Shown: positions 43,119 through 52,206, counted from the stretch's first letter. The stretch is DNA of 64,000 nt from an uncultured Lachnospiraceae bacterium (GCA_902789665.1 CADAOY010000002.1:248001-312000); one strand, 5' to 3'. Notes: generated from the sequence alone by a model not told the origin. Numbers and translations are program-made.

Positions 43119-45638
43119 ATGGCTAAATACGAATGCAGTGTATGCGGATTTATCTATAATGAGCAAAGTGCATCTTTGAAGTTCGCTGAATTGGATTCAT
43201 GTCCAATCTGCGGAGCTGCAAAAGATGGTTTTAAAATGCTTGAGGAAGATGATAATGCTTTCGCTGGTGAAAGAGTGGTTAAGTTGGATGAAATCGGGGA
43301 TATGGAACCTGGTGAGACAGCTAATCCGTTCGTTATCGAAAAACGTCAGGAATTCTGGTCTAAAGCTGACGGTGTTGAAGTAGAAAAGGATCCTAATATT
43401 GAGACTTACTACAACGACAGCAGTTCAGTAATTTCCCAAGAAGAATTAGATAGAAGAATACAGGAAGAGAAAGAAAAAGCTGAAAAAGCTACACTTCCTT
43501 ATGGTGCCGGTATGGGTGCCATTCAGAGAGTACTTGGTTCTGAAGGCGATTCAGATATTAATGTTGAAGCCAAAGATTCTCTTAATAGCGGATTTGATCC
43601 AAGTATGGTTCAAACCGGGAACGGAGACCAAAGTCCCCCCAGAAATGAGGTACGTGATAACCAGGTGGTAGAGGACAAGGTGGAAGATGAAAACGCCCCT
43701 GAAGAAGCGGTAGTTGAAGAAAAGACTGCACCTGAAGAAGAAACTGCACCAGAAGAAGCAGCAACACCTGAAGAAGCGGTAGTTGAAGAAGAGGCTGCAT
43801 CTGAAGCAGAACCGGCGGCTGAGAATAATCCGGCTCCTGAATCTGAGGCAGAAACGGAATCCTTCTTTGACGACACTGTTGTTGATGAGAATGGAACAGA
43901 GGATGATGTTTCCTACGCATTCAAAGATTTGACAGCGGTTGATGAAGCTGAAGAAGAATTGGGATCTTTTGAAGAGGTTAATGTGGATGCTGAAGAATCA
44001 TTCTTTGAAGAAGTCGTTGTAAATGGCAATATGAATACAGAAGAAGTGCACAGCGAAATTCTTCCTGAAGATAAAGATGGTCTTGAGGAAGCGGATACAT
44101 TTGAGAATTCCAGTGATTCCATTATTGGAGAAGAAGTATTCTTCAACGAAGATGATGAAGCACAGAGTTTTGTATTTAAAGATATTAATGAAGTAGAGGT
44201 TCCTGAAGTTAAAGAAGAAGAGGTTCAGGAAGAAACTGTTCAGGAAGAAGCCGTTCAGGAAGAGCCAATTCAGGAAGAAACCGTTCAGGAAGAAGCCGTT
44301 CAGGAGGAACCAGTTCAGGAAGAGGCAGCTCAGGAAGAGCCAGAGGCAGTAGCAGAAGAACCTGCAAAAGAAGATATGTCTGAAGAAACTGCTGAGATGG
44401 ATCAAACCAAAGTCGAGCCATACCAGGCTATGCAGATACTAATCGAAGATGAGACAGTTGCCGAAGAGGAGAAGATTTCTCAAGAAGATGTAGTTTCAAT
44501 TGCGGATGCTCCTGTCGATGAGGCTGAACCAGAAATTGACGAATCCATTTTTGAAATTGCTGAAGCAGAAGTTCTGGCAGCAGAAGCTGAGGATAACTTA
44601 GAAGAGGAAGAACTCGAATATATTGATATTCCGGAACTGAATGAGGAAACAGTAGAAGAAGAAATTATTCAGGATGAGAAAATAGCTGAAGAACTGGAAG
44701 TTCCAGCAACAAGGGCAGCAGCTCCTATCATTGTTATTAATAATCCTGATGAAGAAGATAAGGCTGTAACCTCAGATGATATTGAAGAGGAATTACCTGC
44801 TAATACGGAAGATTCAGACATTGCATATTCAATGCTCAAGGCTGATATGAGATATGATGTCAGATATGATGATAATGTTAACGAACTGTGCAAGCAGTAT
44901 TCAGTTGATGGCGATGTATCAAATGGTCTTGAGAATATCATCATATTGCCGGCTCAGCTTAATCCAATGCCATTACCTGCAGATGCAGATGTAGATATCA
45001 GATCAGTCCTTGGTCAGTTTACAGACTGCCCGATTGAAGTTCCACAGCCATTTGGATTTACCAAGTTATTCCTGTGGGGTGAGATGATTCCTGGCAGGGA
45101 ATACAGCAAGGCTGATTATGAAGACAAGGCATTAATCCTTATTAAGGGAGAAGATGGACATATTCCATATACTGAAAGCAGAAAAGAAATTAAGGATATG
45201 GTAGACAGAGCAAGAAATATCTCCGAGGGCACACCTGTTGGTATTGATTTAATAGCAGGAAGAATTGAAAGAGATTTGGAAACTGCTGTTTATGCCGGAA
45301 TGGATTTCGTTATTATTAATGATGTATCCGGTGTAATCCTGCCATATATTCTCAGAAGAGCAAAGAATTATCTTAATAAGATTAATTCACATCTCGAGAT
45401 TTATGTTTGCGTCAACGCTCTTAAGGATGCAAGAGAACTTGCCAAACTCATCGCTCTTGGTGCTGACTTCGTATTCGTCGAAAGAGGCTTCAGCCTTGAG
45501 GCTGTTAAGAGCATTGGCAGAGAACTTAAGGACATCGCAAGAAGCACAGGACATGATGATATTTATGATATCAACATGCTCGATATATGTACAGTAGACA
45601 TGGATATTGCTACTTATACAGATATTGCACATATATAA
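43119..45638 (+). CDS. Rubredoxin / acidic repeat / glutamate-synthase-like fusion
   Basis: An 839-residue three-part protein. Residues 1-45 form a rubredoxin-like iron site (CSVCGFIY and CPICGAAKDGF). Residues about 100-580 are low complexity and strongly acidic, with PEEAVVEE-type repeats and eight tandem VQEE(T/A/P) units. Residues about 585-839 resemble the FMN-binding part of glutamate synthase (VGIDLIAGRIERDLETAVYA, then GADFVFVERGFSLEAVKSI). Rubredoxin plus glutamate-synthase-like domains are known together in anaerobes; the huge acidic linker is unusual. It could shuttle electrons to an FMN domain. The enzyme activity is not shown by sequence. Confidence 0.8.
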   Translation: MAKYECSVCGFIYNEQSASLKFAELDSCPICGAAKDGFKMLEEDDNAFAGERVVKLDEIGDMEPGETANPFVIEKRQEFWSKADGVEVEKDPNIETYYNDSSSVISQEELDRRIQEEKEKAEKATLPYGAGMGAIQRVLGSEGDSDINVEAKDSLNSGFDPSMVQTGNGDQSPPRNEVRDNQVVEDKVEDENAPEEAVVEEKTAPEEETAPEEAATPEEAVVEEEAASEAEPAAENNPAPESEAETESFFDDTVVDENGTEDDVSYAFKDLTAVDEAEEELGSFEEVNVDAEESFFEEVVVNGNMNTEEVHSEILPEDKDGLEEADTFENSSDSIIGEEVFFNEDDEAQSFVFKDINEVEVPEVKEEEVQEETVQEEAVQEEPIQEETVQEEAVQEEPVQEEAAQEEPEAVAEEPAKEDMSEETAEMDQTKVEPYQAMQILIEDETVAEEEKISQEDVVSIADAPVDEAEPEIDESIFEIAEAEVLAAEAEDNLEEEELEYIDIPELNEETVEEEIIQDEKIAEELEVPATRAAAPIIVINNPDEEDKAVTSDDIEEELPANTEDSDIAYSMLKADMRYDVRYDDNVNELCKQYSVDGDVSNGLENIIILPAQLNPMPLPADADVDIRSVLGQFTDCPIEVPQPFGFTKLFLWGEMIPGREYSKADYEDKALILIKGEDGHIPYTESRKEIKDMVDRARNISEGTPVGIDLIAGRIERDLETAVYAGMDFVIINDVSGVILPYILRRAKNYLNKINSHLEIYVCVNALKDARELAKLIALGADFVFVERGFSLEAVKSIGRELKDIARSTGHDDIYDINMLDICTVDMDIATYTDIAHI
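44223..44342 (+). repeat. Eight tandem 15-nt repeats inside the fusion gene
   Basis: Eight in-frame units of GTTCAGGAAGAAnCn coding for VQEE plus T, A or P. The last residue cycles T-A-P, T-A-P, A-P, so a 45-nt higher-order repeat is visible. A 24-nt exact repeat coding for PEEAVVEE occurs earlier in the same linker (near 43698 and 43768). Confidence 0.9.
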
Positions 45639-45659
45639 TTAAAAAATGCTGTTTAAAGT

Positions 45660-45693
45660 AAGGACAAGGACTTGGAGCCTTGTCCTTTTTTCT
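45660..45693 (+). terminator. Terminator after the fusion gene
   Basis: A perfect 10-bp stem AAGGACAAGG with CCTTGTCCTT, an 8-nt loop, then TTTTTTC. Confidence 0.9.
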
Positions 45694-45721
45694 TTACTTT
45701 ATCGTGTTAATATGTTATAGT
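45693..45721 (+). promoter_or_regulatory. Sigma-A promoter of the DUF4190-like genes
   Basis: TTTACT (45693-45698), a 17-nt spacer, TATAGT (45716-45721), about 40 nt before the next gene. Confidence 0.55.
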
Positions 45722-45763
45722 AGAAATGTTCGTATTATTGATTATTAATTGGAGGTGGAATTT

Positions 45764-46114
45764 ATGGACAACAATAATTTTGAGAACAATAATGTTGAAA
45801 ATGTAACTTATGATTACTCAGTACAGGAGAATCCTGGTGATGGCAACAAGGGAGGCAATGCACTTGCAATCGTTTCACTTGTTTGTGGTATTCTTGCAGT
45901 AGTTTGCTGCTGTATCCCATTCGCTTACTGGCTTTGCACACCACTTGGAATCGCAGCTATCGTTTGCGGTATCATTGGTTTAAAGAAAGGTCAGACAAAG
46001 GGAATGTGCATCGCTGGTATCGTATGCGGTGGTTTAGGCTGCGTATTATTCGTAGTTAACCTGATTTCAAGTATTTTTATGGCAACATCAGGTGCTTTAG
46101 ACAGCATGTTTTAA
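45764..46114 (+). CDS. DUF4190-like small membrane protein (copy 1)
   Basis: A 116-residue protein with an Asn-rich soluble N-terminus (about 1-30) and two or three hydrophobic segments (about 33-60, 62-76 and 81-107). The pattern NALAIVSLVCGILAVVCCC and GIAAIVCGIIGLKKGQTKGM is typical of DUF4190. Function unknown. The ATG at 45764 follows GGAGGTGG; a TTG five codons upstream is within the ribosome site and is unlikely. Confidence 0.75.
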   Translation: MDNNNFENNNVENVTYDYSVQENPGDGNKGGNALAIVSLVCGILAVVCCCIPFAYWLCTPLGIAAIVCGIIGLKKGQTKGMCIAGIVCGGLGCVLFVVNLISSIFMATSGALDSMF

Positions 46115-46147
46115 TTGACTGTACTTAAATCAACATAGGATTTAGAT

Positions 46148-46582
46148 ATGGATGATAATAACTATTCAGATTTAGAAAATGACAGCTTTGCTTATGCCGG
46201 TGGTAATATTAGCGAAGAGCGAAAAGCCAGGGTGGGCAATGATGTTTATTATTATGAAGAGGATGAAGAATATCAGCCACCAAGTGATGATAACAGCCTT
46301 GCAATAACATCTTTATCAACAGGAGTCGGAAGTTTATTCTGTTACTGTTGCTCATGCTTTAGGTATTTTGGAATAATTGCTGCAGTTGTAGCGATTGTTA
46401 CAGGTATTATAGCTCTCAATAAAAGAGAGAATAAGCCTATGGCTATTATAGGTATTATTTTAGGCAGTTTATCAATTCTGGCTTGGATTGTTATGATTAT
46501 TATAAGTGTGGCAAATGTTGGATTTAGTATGCTTGGGCCGGTGCTTTTTAACAGTAATAATTATAATTATTATGGTTTTTAG
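46148..46582 (+). CDS. DUF4190-like small membrane protein (copy 2)
   Basis: A 144-residue relative of the preceding gene, with an acidic, Tyr-rich N-terminus (about 1-50) and two or three hydrophobic segments. The pattern SLAITSLSTGVGSLFCYCC and IAAVVAIVTGIIALNKRENK parallels copy 1. The gap is 33 nt, so the two form an operon. Function unknown. Confidence 0.7.
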   Translation: MDDNNYSDLENDSFAYAGGNISEERKARVGNDVYYYEEDEEYQPPSDDNSLAITSLSTGVGSLFCYCCSCFRYFGIIAAVVAIVTGIIALNKRENKPMAIIGIILGSLSILAWIVMIIISVANVGFSMLGPVLFNSNNYNYYGF

Positions 46583-46610
46583 ATATTTTTCTTGTTATTA
46601 GTTCAAATTT

Positions 46611-46640
46611 ACCCCGGAGGTAGAAATGCTTCCGGGGTTT
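46611..46640 (+). terminator. Terminator after the DUF4190-like pair
   Basis: An 8-bp GC-rich stem ACCCCGGA with TCCGGGGT and a loop of 12 nt, followed by TT. Confidence 0.65.
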
Positions 46641-46653
46641 AATGTTATAGGAT

Positions 46654-47106
46654 ATGTTTAAAAAAATCAGACCTAAATATAATAGAAGATTTAAAGATGA
46701 ACTTACCCTTACCTGGTTTAAGTTTGGAATTTATCTGGGAATTGTAGGATTGCTGGCAGTTATTCTTTTTATGTTTAAAGGAAATGTCATTGTAAGCGGA
46801 CCGAGCACCTGTACCTTTAACAGGGTAACCGGCCTGTATTGTCCGGGCTGCGGCGCAACCAGGGCTTTTAACCATTTCGTTCATTTTCACTTCTTAAAAA
46901 GCATACTTTTTAATCCCATTGTTCCATATGTGATCGCGGCATATGTGGTCTTTATGACCAATACATTATTTGTACTCCTTACTAAAAAGATGGGTTTTGC
47001 CAAATACCCGGTGACCATAACCATTTACATCGGAGTGGGAATCCTCTTGGGGCAGTGGGTTGTAAGAAATTTATTATTAATATTCTGGCATATTACAGTG
47101 TTATAA
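46654..47106 (+). CDS. DUF2752-family membrane protein
   Basis: A 150-residue membrane protein with about three transmembrane helices (about 21-45, 85-108 and 117-142). It has the DUF2752 signature GLYCPGCGATRAF (about 60-72), a CxxCGxxR-type loop just outside the first helix. Function unknown. It follows a terminator and may have its own promoter, though none is clear. Confidence 0.82.
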   Translation: MFKKIRPKYNRRFKDELTLTWFKFGIYLGIVGLLAVILFMFKGNVIVSGPSTCTFNRVTGLYCPGCGATRAFNHFVHFHFLKSILFNPIVPYVIAAYVVFMTNTLFVLLTKKMGFAKYPVTITIYIGVGILLGQWVVRNLLLIFWHITVL

Positions 47107-47141
47107 AAGGGCTTGCCTAATGGCAAACCCTTAATTTTTTA
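47107..47141. terminator. Terminator between convergent genes
   Basis: A stem of AAGGGCTTGCC with GGCAAACCCTT (one mismatch), loop TAAT, then a T run. It overlaps the end of the reverse-strand methyltransferase gene and can serve both directions. Confidence 0.75.
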
Positions 47142-48044
47142 TTTTGCTCTTTCTGCGCTCCAGCGTCCGCTGGCTCCGCATGGAAGAATTAAATTATTTT
47201 CTTTTACCGGAAGACCGATTTCATCGGCAGCAACCTTTCCGGATATCTTCTTATTAACAGTTACATTTAAAATATATGTAAGAACTGCCGGCTGTAAGCC
47301 TGTTGTGTAGGAATTAATCAAGAAAAACTTCGCATCATCTGCAAGCAGCTGAGTAGTGAGTTCTACGAAAGGATACAGACTTTCTTCTAATTTCCATATC
47401 TCGCCTTTTGGGCCTCTGCCATATGACGGCGGATCCATAATGATGCCCTGATATGTATTTCCTCTTCTTATTTCTCTTTCGACGAATTTAACACAGTCAT
47501 CCACGAGCCATCTGATTGGCTTATCGGCAAGCCCTGATATTGTTGCATTTTCCTTGCCCCATGTTACCATACCTTTGGAAGCATCCACATGTGTTACTGC
47601 GGCTCCTGCCTGGGCTGCAGCCAAAGTAGCGGCACCCGTGTACCCGAAGAGATTCAAAACCTTAAAAGGTTTATCGCCACGTCCGTCAGAATATTCCTTA
47701 TTATTAATGGAAGATTTAATTATCTCACTAAACCAGTCCCAGTTAACAGCCTGCTCAGGAAAAAGCCCCGTGTGCTTAAAACTGAATGGCTTAAGCCTGA
47801 ATGATAATTCCCTGTAATGAATTGTCCATTCCTCCGGAAGATTATTGAACTCCCATTCGCCGCCGCCCTTATTACTTCTATGGTAATGTCCGTTTGGATG
47901 TTTCCAGGCCTTGTCGTTTTTAGGAAGGTTCCATATAACCTGAGGGTCCGGGCGAACCAGTGTAAAATCGCCCCAGCGCTCCAGCTTCTCGCCGGAAGAT
48001 GTGGCTAATACTTCATAATCTTTCCAATTGTCTGCTGTCCACAT
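47139..48044 (-). CDS. Class I SAM-dependent methyltransferase (RlmI/RlmK-like)
   Basis: A 301-residue methyltransferase. The SAM-binding motif I is NLFGYTGAATLAAAQAGAAV (about 136-155) with VDAS following. Motif IV is IIMDPPSYGRGPKG (about 199-212), as in 23S rRNA cytosine methyltransferases. The N-terminal part (WGDFTLVRPDPQVIW) matches a family common in Firmicutes. The rRNA target is inferred. It is transcribed away from the S10 operon. Confidence 0.85.
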   Translation of the reverse strand: MWTADNWKDYEVLATSSGEKLERWGDFTLVRPDPQVIWNLPKNDKAWKHPNGHYHRSNKGGGEWEFNNLPEEWTIHYRELSFRLKPFSFKHTGLFPEQAVNWDWFSEIIKSSINNKEYSDGRGDKPFKVLNLFGYTGAATLAAAQAGAAVTHVDASKGMVTWGKENATISGLADKPIRWLVDDCVKFVEREIRRGNTYQGIIMDPPSYGRGPKGEIWKLEESLYPFVELTTQLLADDAKFFLINSYTTGLQPAVLTYILNVTVNKKISGKVAADEIGLPVKENNLILPCGASGRWSAERAK

Positions 48045-48547
48045 ATTTTTTTCCTTCTATAATATATGTAATAAAATTTTTCTTCTATATAAATAGCAAA
48101 ATCATTTCCTAATAAATAGTAACAAAATATAAAAGTAAATACAAGAAGTATGGCAAATGCTTTTGAAATACTATATAATGGTGCTCTTAGCCATAAATAT
48201 AGGGGAAAAATAAGAATTTTTGAATTTTTGTAAAAAATATATAAAAAATGCTTGCTTTTTCGGTAAATATAATGTAGACTAATAAACGCTGTGGCATGAT
48301 AGCGTTGATCCATAAGGTTGCTATCTTCCCATGAAGATAGGTTTTTATGAGGAGCGAATGTCAAGTCAAGATACTGGCGACAAGTCACTGTACAAATTAT
48401 TAATGTCTACAATCAGGTAGAAACGACGTGTAGAACTTGGATGGTTTCGGTGAAATGAGGTAACATCCAGGACACACACGGGAGAGTGTACAGTCACCGC
48501 TTGTCGTACTTATATTTATAAAGTGCGAAAAGGAGGCGACTTTTTTT
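48045..48547 (+). promoter_or_regulatory. rpsJ leader: Gap with the S10 operon promoter region and structured leader
   Basis: No gene was seen here. The left half is very AT-rich and holds the methyltransferase upstream region on the reverse strand. A TATAAT at 48268-48273 is the best -10 for rpsJ, without a good -35. The leader then has an attenuator-like hairpin (48321-48346). It also has a long-range stem in which CGACAAG (48378-48384) and CTGTACA (48388-48394) pair with CTTGTCG (48500-48506) and TGTACAG (48487-48493). Two smaller hairpins lie inside. Such a leader suggests autogenous control of the operon, as L4 does in other bacteria. Confidence 0.55.
48321..48346 (+). terminator. Attenuator-like hairpin in the S10 leader
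   Basis: A perfect 8-bp stem CTATCTTC with GAAGATAG, loop CCAT, then GTTTTT. It lies about 200 nt before rpsJ. Confidence 0.6.
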
Positions 48548-48859
48548 ATGGCAAATCAAGTAATGAGAATTACACTTAAGGCTTACGAGCATCAGACTGT
48601 AGATGCATCTGCAAAGAAGATCATCGATACAGTTAAGAAGAACGGATCTAAGGTAAGCGGACCGGTACCTCTTCCTACTAAGAAGGAAGTTGTAACAATC
48701 ATCCGTGCCGTACATAAGTACAAAGATTCCAGAGAACAGTTCGAGCAGAGAACTCATAAGAGACTCATCGATGTAATCGATCCAAGTCAGAAAGTTATCG
48801 AGGCTATGCAGAACTTAGAGATGCCAGCAGGTGTTTTCATTAATATTAAAATGATGTAA
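48548..48859 (+). CDS. rpsJ: 30S ribosomal protein S10
   Basis: A 103-residue protein of the small-subunit head and of NusB/NusG antitermination. It has [20 protein letters not shown], typical of S10, shifted here to start [15 protein letters not shown]. First gene of the S10-spc-alpha supercluster. The ribosome site is AAAAGGAGG. Confidence 0.97.
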   Translation: MANQVMRITLKAYEHQTVDASAKKIIDTVKKNGSKVSGPVPLPTKKEVVTIIRAVHKYKDSREQFEQRTHKRLIDVIDPSQKVIEAMQNLEMPAGVFINIKMM

Positions 48860-48942
48860 TTAAAACAATAAACCTTCTACAACTAGTATGCATCCGAAAT
48901 TACCTCAGATGCCGCTGTAGTAGAAATGAATGGAGGTAAAAA
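48860..48942 (+). promoter_or_regulatory. Structured spacer between rpsJ and rplC
   Basis: CTACA pairs with TGTAG and GCATC with GATGC to form a two-part hairpin over most of the 83-nt spacer. The rplC ribosome site GGAGG follows. Possible processing or translational control element; the role is unknown. Confidence 0.4.
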
Positions 48943-49626
48943 ATGAAGAAAGCGATTTTAGCAACAAAAATCGGAATGACTCAGATCTTCAATGAAGATG
49001 GAACACTTATTCCGGTAACAGTTCTTCAGGCTGGTCCTTGTGTAGTAACACAGATTAAGACTGTAGAGAACGATGGCTACGAAGCAGTTCAGGTTGGTTT
49101 CGTAGACATGAAGAACAAAGAAGTTAAGAAAGATGGCGCAGGCAAGAAGACAATCGTACATGCACATGGTACAACAAGACCATTAGCAGTTAAGTTTGAA
49201 AAAGCCGGCGTAACATCAAAGCGTTACTTAAGAGAGTTCAAGTTTGAGAATGCATCTGAGTATGCTTTAGCACAGGAAATTAAAGCAGATATCTTTGAAG
49301 CAGGCGATAAGGTAGATGCAACAGCAATTACTAAAGGTAAGGGATTCCAGGGTGCCATTAAGAGATTAGGTCAGCACAGAGGACCTATGGCTCACGGTTC
49401 CAAATTCCATCGTCATCAGGGTTCTAACGGTGCATGTTCAAGCCCAAGTAGAGTATTCAAGGGAAAAGGCATGCCTGGTCAGATGGGTGGCAAGAAGGCT
49501 ACAGTACGCAACCTTGAGGTTGTAAGAGTTGATGCTGAGAAGAATCTTCTCTTAGTTAAGGGTGCAGTACCGGGACCTAAGAAAGCTTTAGTAACAATTA
49601 AAGAAACTACTAAGGCAGAAGCTTAA
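48943..49626 (+). CDS. rplC: 50S ribosomal protein L3
   Basis: A 227-residue early assembly protein of the large subunit. It has [19 protein letters not shown] at the N-terminus and the long loop with [20 protein letters not shown] near the peptidyl transferase centre. Normal position after rpsJ. Confidence 0.97.
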   Translation: MKKAILATKIGMTQIFNEDGTLIPVTVLQAGPCVVTQIKTVENDGYEAVQVGFVDMKNKEVKKDGAGKKTIVHAHGTTRPLAVKFEKAGVTSKRYLREFKFENASEYALAQEIKADIFEAGDKVDATAITKGKGFQGAIKRLGQHRGPMAHGSKFHRHQGSNGACSSPSRVFKGKGMPGQMGGKKATVRNLEVVRVDAEKNLLLVKGAVPGPKKALVTIKETTKAEA

Positions 49627-49644
49627 GGAAGGAGGAGAGCACAG

Positions 49645-50265
49645 ATGGCACAAGTATCTGTTTATAATATGGAAGGCAAGGAAGTCGGAAAGATGGACTT
49701 AAACGATGCAATCTTCGGTATCGAAGTTAACGAGCATTTAGTACATCTTGCAGTTGTACAGCACCTTGCTAATAAGCGTCAGGGTACTCAGAAGGCTAAG
49801 ACACGTTCTGAAGTATCAGGTGGCGGAAGAAAGCCTTGGAGACAGAAAGGAACAGGCCACGCAAGACAGGGTTCAACAAGATCACCACAGTGGAGACATG
49901 GCGGCGTTGTTTTTGCACCAGTTCCAAGAGATTACTCTTTCAAGCTTAACAAGAAGGAAAAGAGAATTGCTCTTAAGTCTGCTCTTACAAGCAAAGTAAA
50001 CGATGGCAAGTTATTGGTATTAGACGAGCTTAAGTTTGATGAAATCAAGACAAAAGAGTTCGCAAATGTTATGAAGAACTTAAATGCAGTTAAGGCATTG
50101 GTTGTAATCAATAACAACGATAACAACGTAGTTCTTTCAGCTAGAAACTATGCTGATGCAGAGACTGCACTTACAAGCGAAATCAATGTATATGATATTA
50201 TGAAGGCTCAGACAGTAGTCCTTACAAAGGATGCTGTATCTACTATCGAGGAGGTGTATGCATAA
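49645..50265 (+). CDS. rplD: 50S ribosomal protein L4
   Basis: A 206-residue exit-tunnel protein. It has the extended loop with GTGHARQGSTRSPQWRHGGV. In several bacteria L4 represses the S10 operon by binding its leader; the structured leader before rpsJ makes that possible here. Its stop shares a base with the rplW start. Confidence 0.97.
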   Translation: MAQVSVYNMEGKEVGKMDLNDAIFGIEVNEHLVHLAVVQHLANKRQGTQKAKTRSEVSGGGRKPWRQKGTGHARQGSTRSPQWRHGGVVFAPVPRDYSFKLNKKEKRIALKSALTSKVNDGKLLVLDELKFDEIKTKEFANVMKNLNAVKALVVINNNDNNVVLSARNYADAETALTSEINVYDIMKAQTVVLTKDAVSTIEEVYA

Positions 50266-50564
50266 TGGCTGATATTAAATATTATGACGTAATCCTTAAA
50301 CCGGTAGTTACAGAAAAGAGTATGTCCGGTATAGGCGAAAAGAAGTATACATTTTTAGTATCCAAGAGTGCTACTAAAGATCAGATTAGAGAAGCTGTTG
50401 AGAAAATGTTCCCAGGTACAATCGTTGCTTCAGTTAACACAATGAACTGCGAAGGCAAGAATAAGAGACGTGGAAACGTTTACGGCAAGACTGCCGAGAG
50501 AAAGAAAGCTATTGTAAAGCTTACAGAAGACAGCAAGGATATCGAGATTTTCTCAGGTATCTAA
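50265..50564 (+). CDS. rplW: 50S ribosomal protein L23
   Basis: A 99-residue protein at the tunnel exit, where signal recognition particle and trigger factor dock. It has YYDVILKPVVTEKSMSGIGE, the family start. It overlaps rplD by one base (TAATG). Confidence 0.97.
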   Translation: MADIKYYDVILKPVVTEKSMSGIGEKKYTFLVSKSATKDQIREAVEKMFPGTIVASVNTMNCEGKNKRRGNVYGKTAERKKAIVKLTEDSKDIEIFSGI

Positions 50565-50620
50565 TTAGATAACTATATGCAATGAAGCATGATAACAAAT
50601 AAGAAAAGGAGATAAAGAAA

Positions 50621-51463
50621 ATGGGAATTAGAACATATAACCCATATACACCTTCGAGAAGAAACATGACAGGCTCTGATTTCTCTGAGATTACAAAGAA
50701 GACTCCTGAGAAGTCACTGGTAGTTTCAAAGAACAGCAAGGCTGGACGTAATAATCAAGGTAAAATCACCGTTAGACATCGTGGTGGCGGTGGAAGAGTT
50801 AAATACAGAATCGTAGACTTCAAGAGAAACAAAGATGGAGTTCACGCAAAGGTTTTAGGTATCGAGTACGATCCAAACAGAACAGCAAATATTGCTTTAA
50901 TCTGTTATGAAGATGGTGAGAAGGCATACATTCTTGCACCAGAAGGACTTAAGGATGGTATGACTATCATGAACGGTCCTGACGCAGAAGTAAGAATTGG
51001 TAACTGCTTACCACTTGAGAATATTCCAATCGGTACTCAGGTACATAATATCGAGCTTCTTCCAGGCAAGGGCGGACAGATGGTTCGTTCAGCCGGAAAC
51101 AGTGCACAGCTCATGGCTAAAGAAGGTAAGTACGCAACACTTCGTCTTCCTTCAGGCGAAATGAGAATGGTTCCTATCGGATGCCGTGCAACAATCGGTG
51201 TTGTAGGTAACGTAGAGCACAGCCTTATCAAGATTGGTAAAGCAGGACGTAAGCGTCACATGGGTATCAGACCTACAGTACGTGGTTCTGTTATGAACCC
51301 TAATGACCATCCACACGGTGGTGGTGAAGGTAAGACTGGTATCGGTCGTTCCGGTCCATGTACACCTTGGGGTAAGCCAGCTTTGGGTCTTAAGACCAGA
51401 AAGAAGAAGAAAGCTTCTAATAAGCTTATCGTAAGAAGAAGAGATGGTCGTGCTATTAAATAA
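50621..51463 (+). CDS. rplB: 50S ribosomal protein L2
   Basis: A 280-residue core protein near the peptidyl transferase centre. It has the C-terminal [20 protein letters not shown] and [15 protein letters not shown] segments, with the conserved His-rich loop. The ribosome site is AAGGAG. Confidence 0.98.
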   Translation: MGIRTYNPYTPSRRNMTGSDFSEITKKTPEKSLVVSKNSKAGRNNQGKITVRHRGGGGRVKYRIVDFKRNKDGVHAKVLGIEYDPNRTANIALICYEDGEKAYILAPEGLKDGMTIMNGPDAEVRIGNCLPLENIPIGTQVHNIELLPGKGGQMVRSAGNSAQLMAKEGKYATLRLPSGEMRMVPIGCRATIGVVGNVEHSLIKIGKAGRKRHMGIRPTVRGSVMNPNDHPHGGGEGKTGIGRSGPCTPWGKPALGLKTRKKKKASNKLIVRRRDGRAIK

Positions 51464-51489
51464 GCACACTGATTGATAAGGAGGAAAAA

Positions 51490-51771
51490 ATGGCTAGATC
51501 GTTAAAAAAAGGACCTTTTGCTGATGCAAGCTTACTTAAGAAGATTGACGAAATGAATGCATCTGGCAATAAGCAAGTTATAAAGACATGGTCTCGTCGT
51601 TCTACAATATTCCCATCATTTGTAGGACATACAATTGCAGTACATGACGGAAGAAAGCATGTTCCTGTATATGTAGTAGAAGATATGGTAGGACATAAGT
51701 TAGGCGAGTTCGTTGCAACCAGAACTTTTAGAGGTCATGGTAAAGACGAAAAGAAGTCTAAAGTTAAATAA
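51490..51771 (+). CDS. rpsS: 30S ribosomal protein S19
   Basis: A 93-residue small-subunit head protein. It has [18 protein letters not shown] and [20 protein letters not shown]. Normal length and position between rplB and rplV. Confidence 0.97.
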   Translation: MARSLKKGPFADASLLKKIDEMNASGNKQVIKTWSRRSTIFPSFVGHTIAVHDGRKHVPVYVVEDMVGHKLGEFVATRTFRGHGKDEKKSKVK

Positions 51772-51797
51772 GATAATAAGGAAGGAGGTTTGAATCC

Positions 51798-52196
51798 ATG
51801 GAAGAGAATAAAGTATTAAGCAGATCTAAATATAAAAGAGAGAGAAATGCTAACAACAAGGAAACAAGACCAACTGCTAAGTTATCTTATGCAAGAGTTT
51901 CCGTACAGAAGGCATGCTTCGTACTCGATGCAATCAGAGGCAAAGATGTGAATACTGCTCTTGCTATCTTAGAGTACAATCCAAGATATGCATCAGCAAT
52001 CATTAAGAAGCTGCTTCAGTCAGCAATCGCAAATGCTGAGAACAACAACAATATGGACGTTAACAAGTTATATATTGCTGAGTGTTATGCTAACAAAGGA
52101 CCAACAATGAAAAGAATCAGACCAAGAGCACAGGGTAGAGCTTACAGAATCGAAAAGAGAATGAGCCACATTACAATCGTGCTTGACGAAAGATAG
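51798..52196 (+). CDS. rplV: 50S ribosomal protein L22
   Basis: A 132-residue exit-tunnel protein with the macrolide-relevant hairpin near GRAYRIEKRMSHITIVL. A basic N-terminal extension (about 1-25, KVLSRSKYKRERNANNKETR) precedes the conserved domain. The start follows AAGGAGG at normal spacing. Confidence 0.95.
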   Translation: MEENKVLSRSKYKRERNANNKETRPTAKLSYARVSVQKACFVLDAIRGKDVNTALAILEYNPRYASAIIKKLLQSAIANAENNNNMDVNKLYIAECYANKGPTMKRIRPRAQGRAYRIEKRMSHITIVLDER

Positions 52197-52206
52197 GAGG
52201 AAATAA

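Noticed and set aside
43582-43920. Reverse-strand Pro/Leu/Gln-rich frames opposite the acidic linker
   Set aside because: They are the antisense reading of GAA-rich repeats and show no ribosome site or known motif.
44223-44342. CRISPR-like appearance of the eight repeats
   Set aside because: Units are 15 nt, in frame, without spacers, and code for protein.
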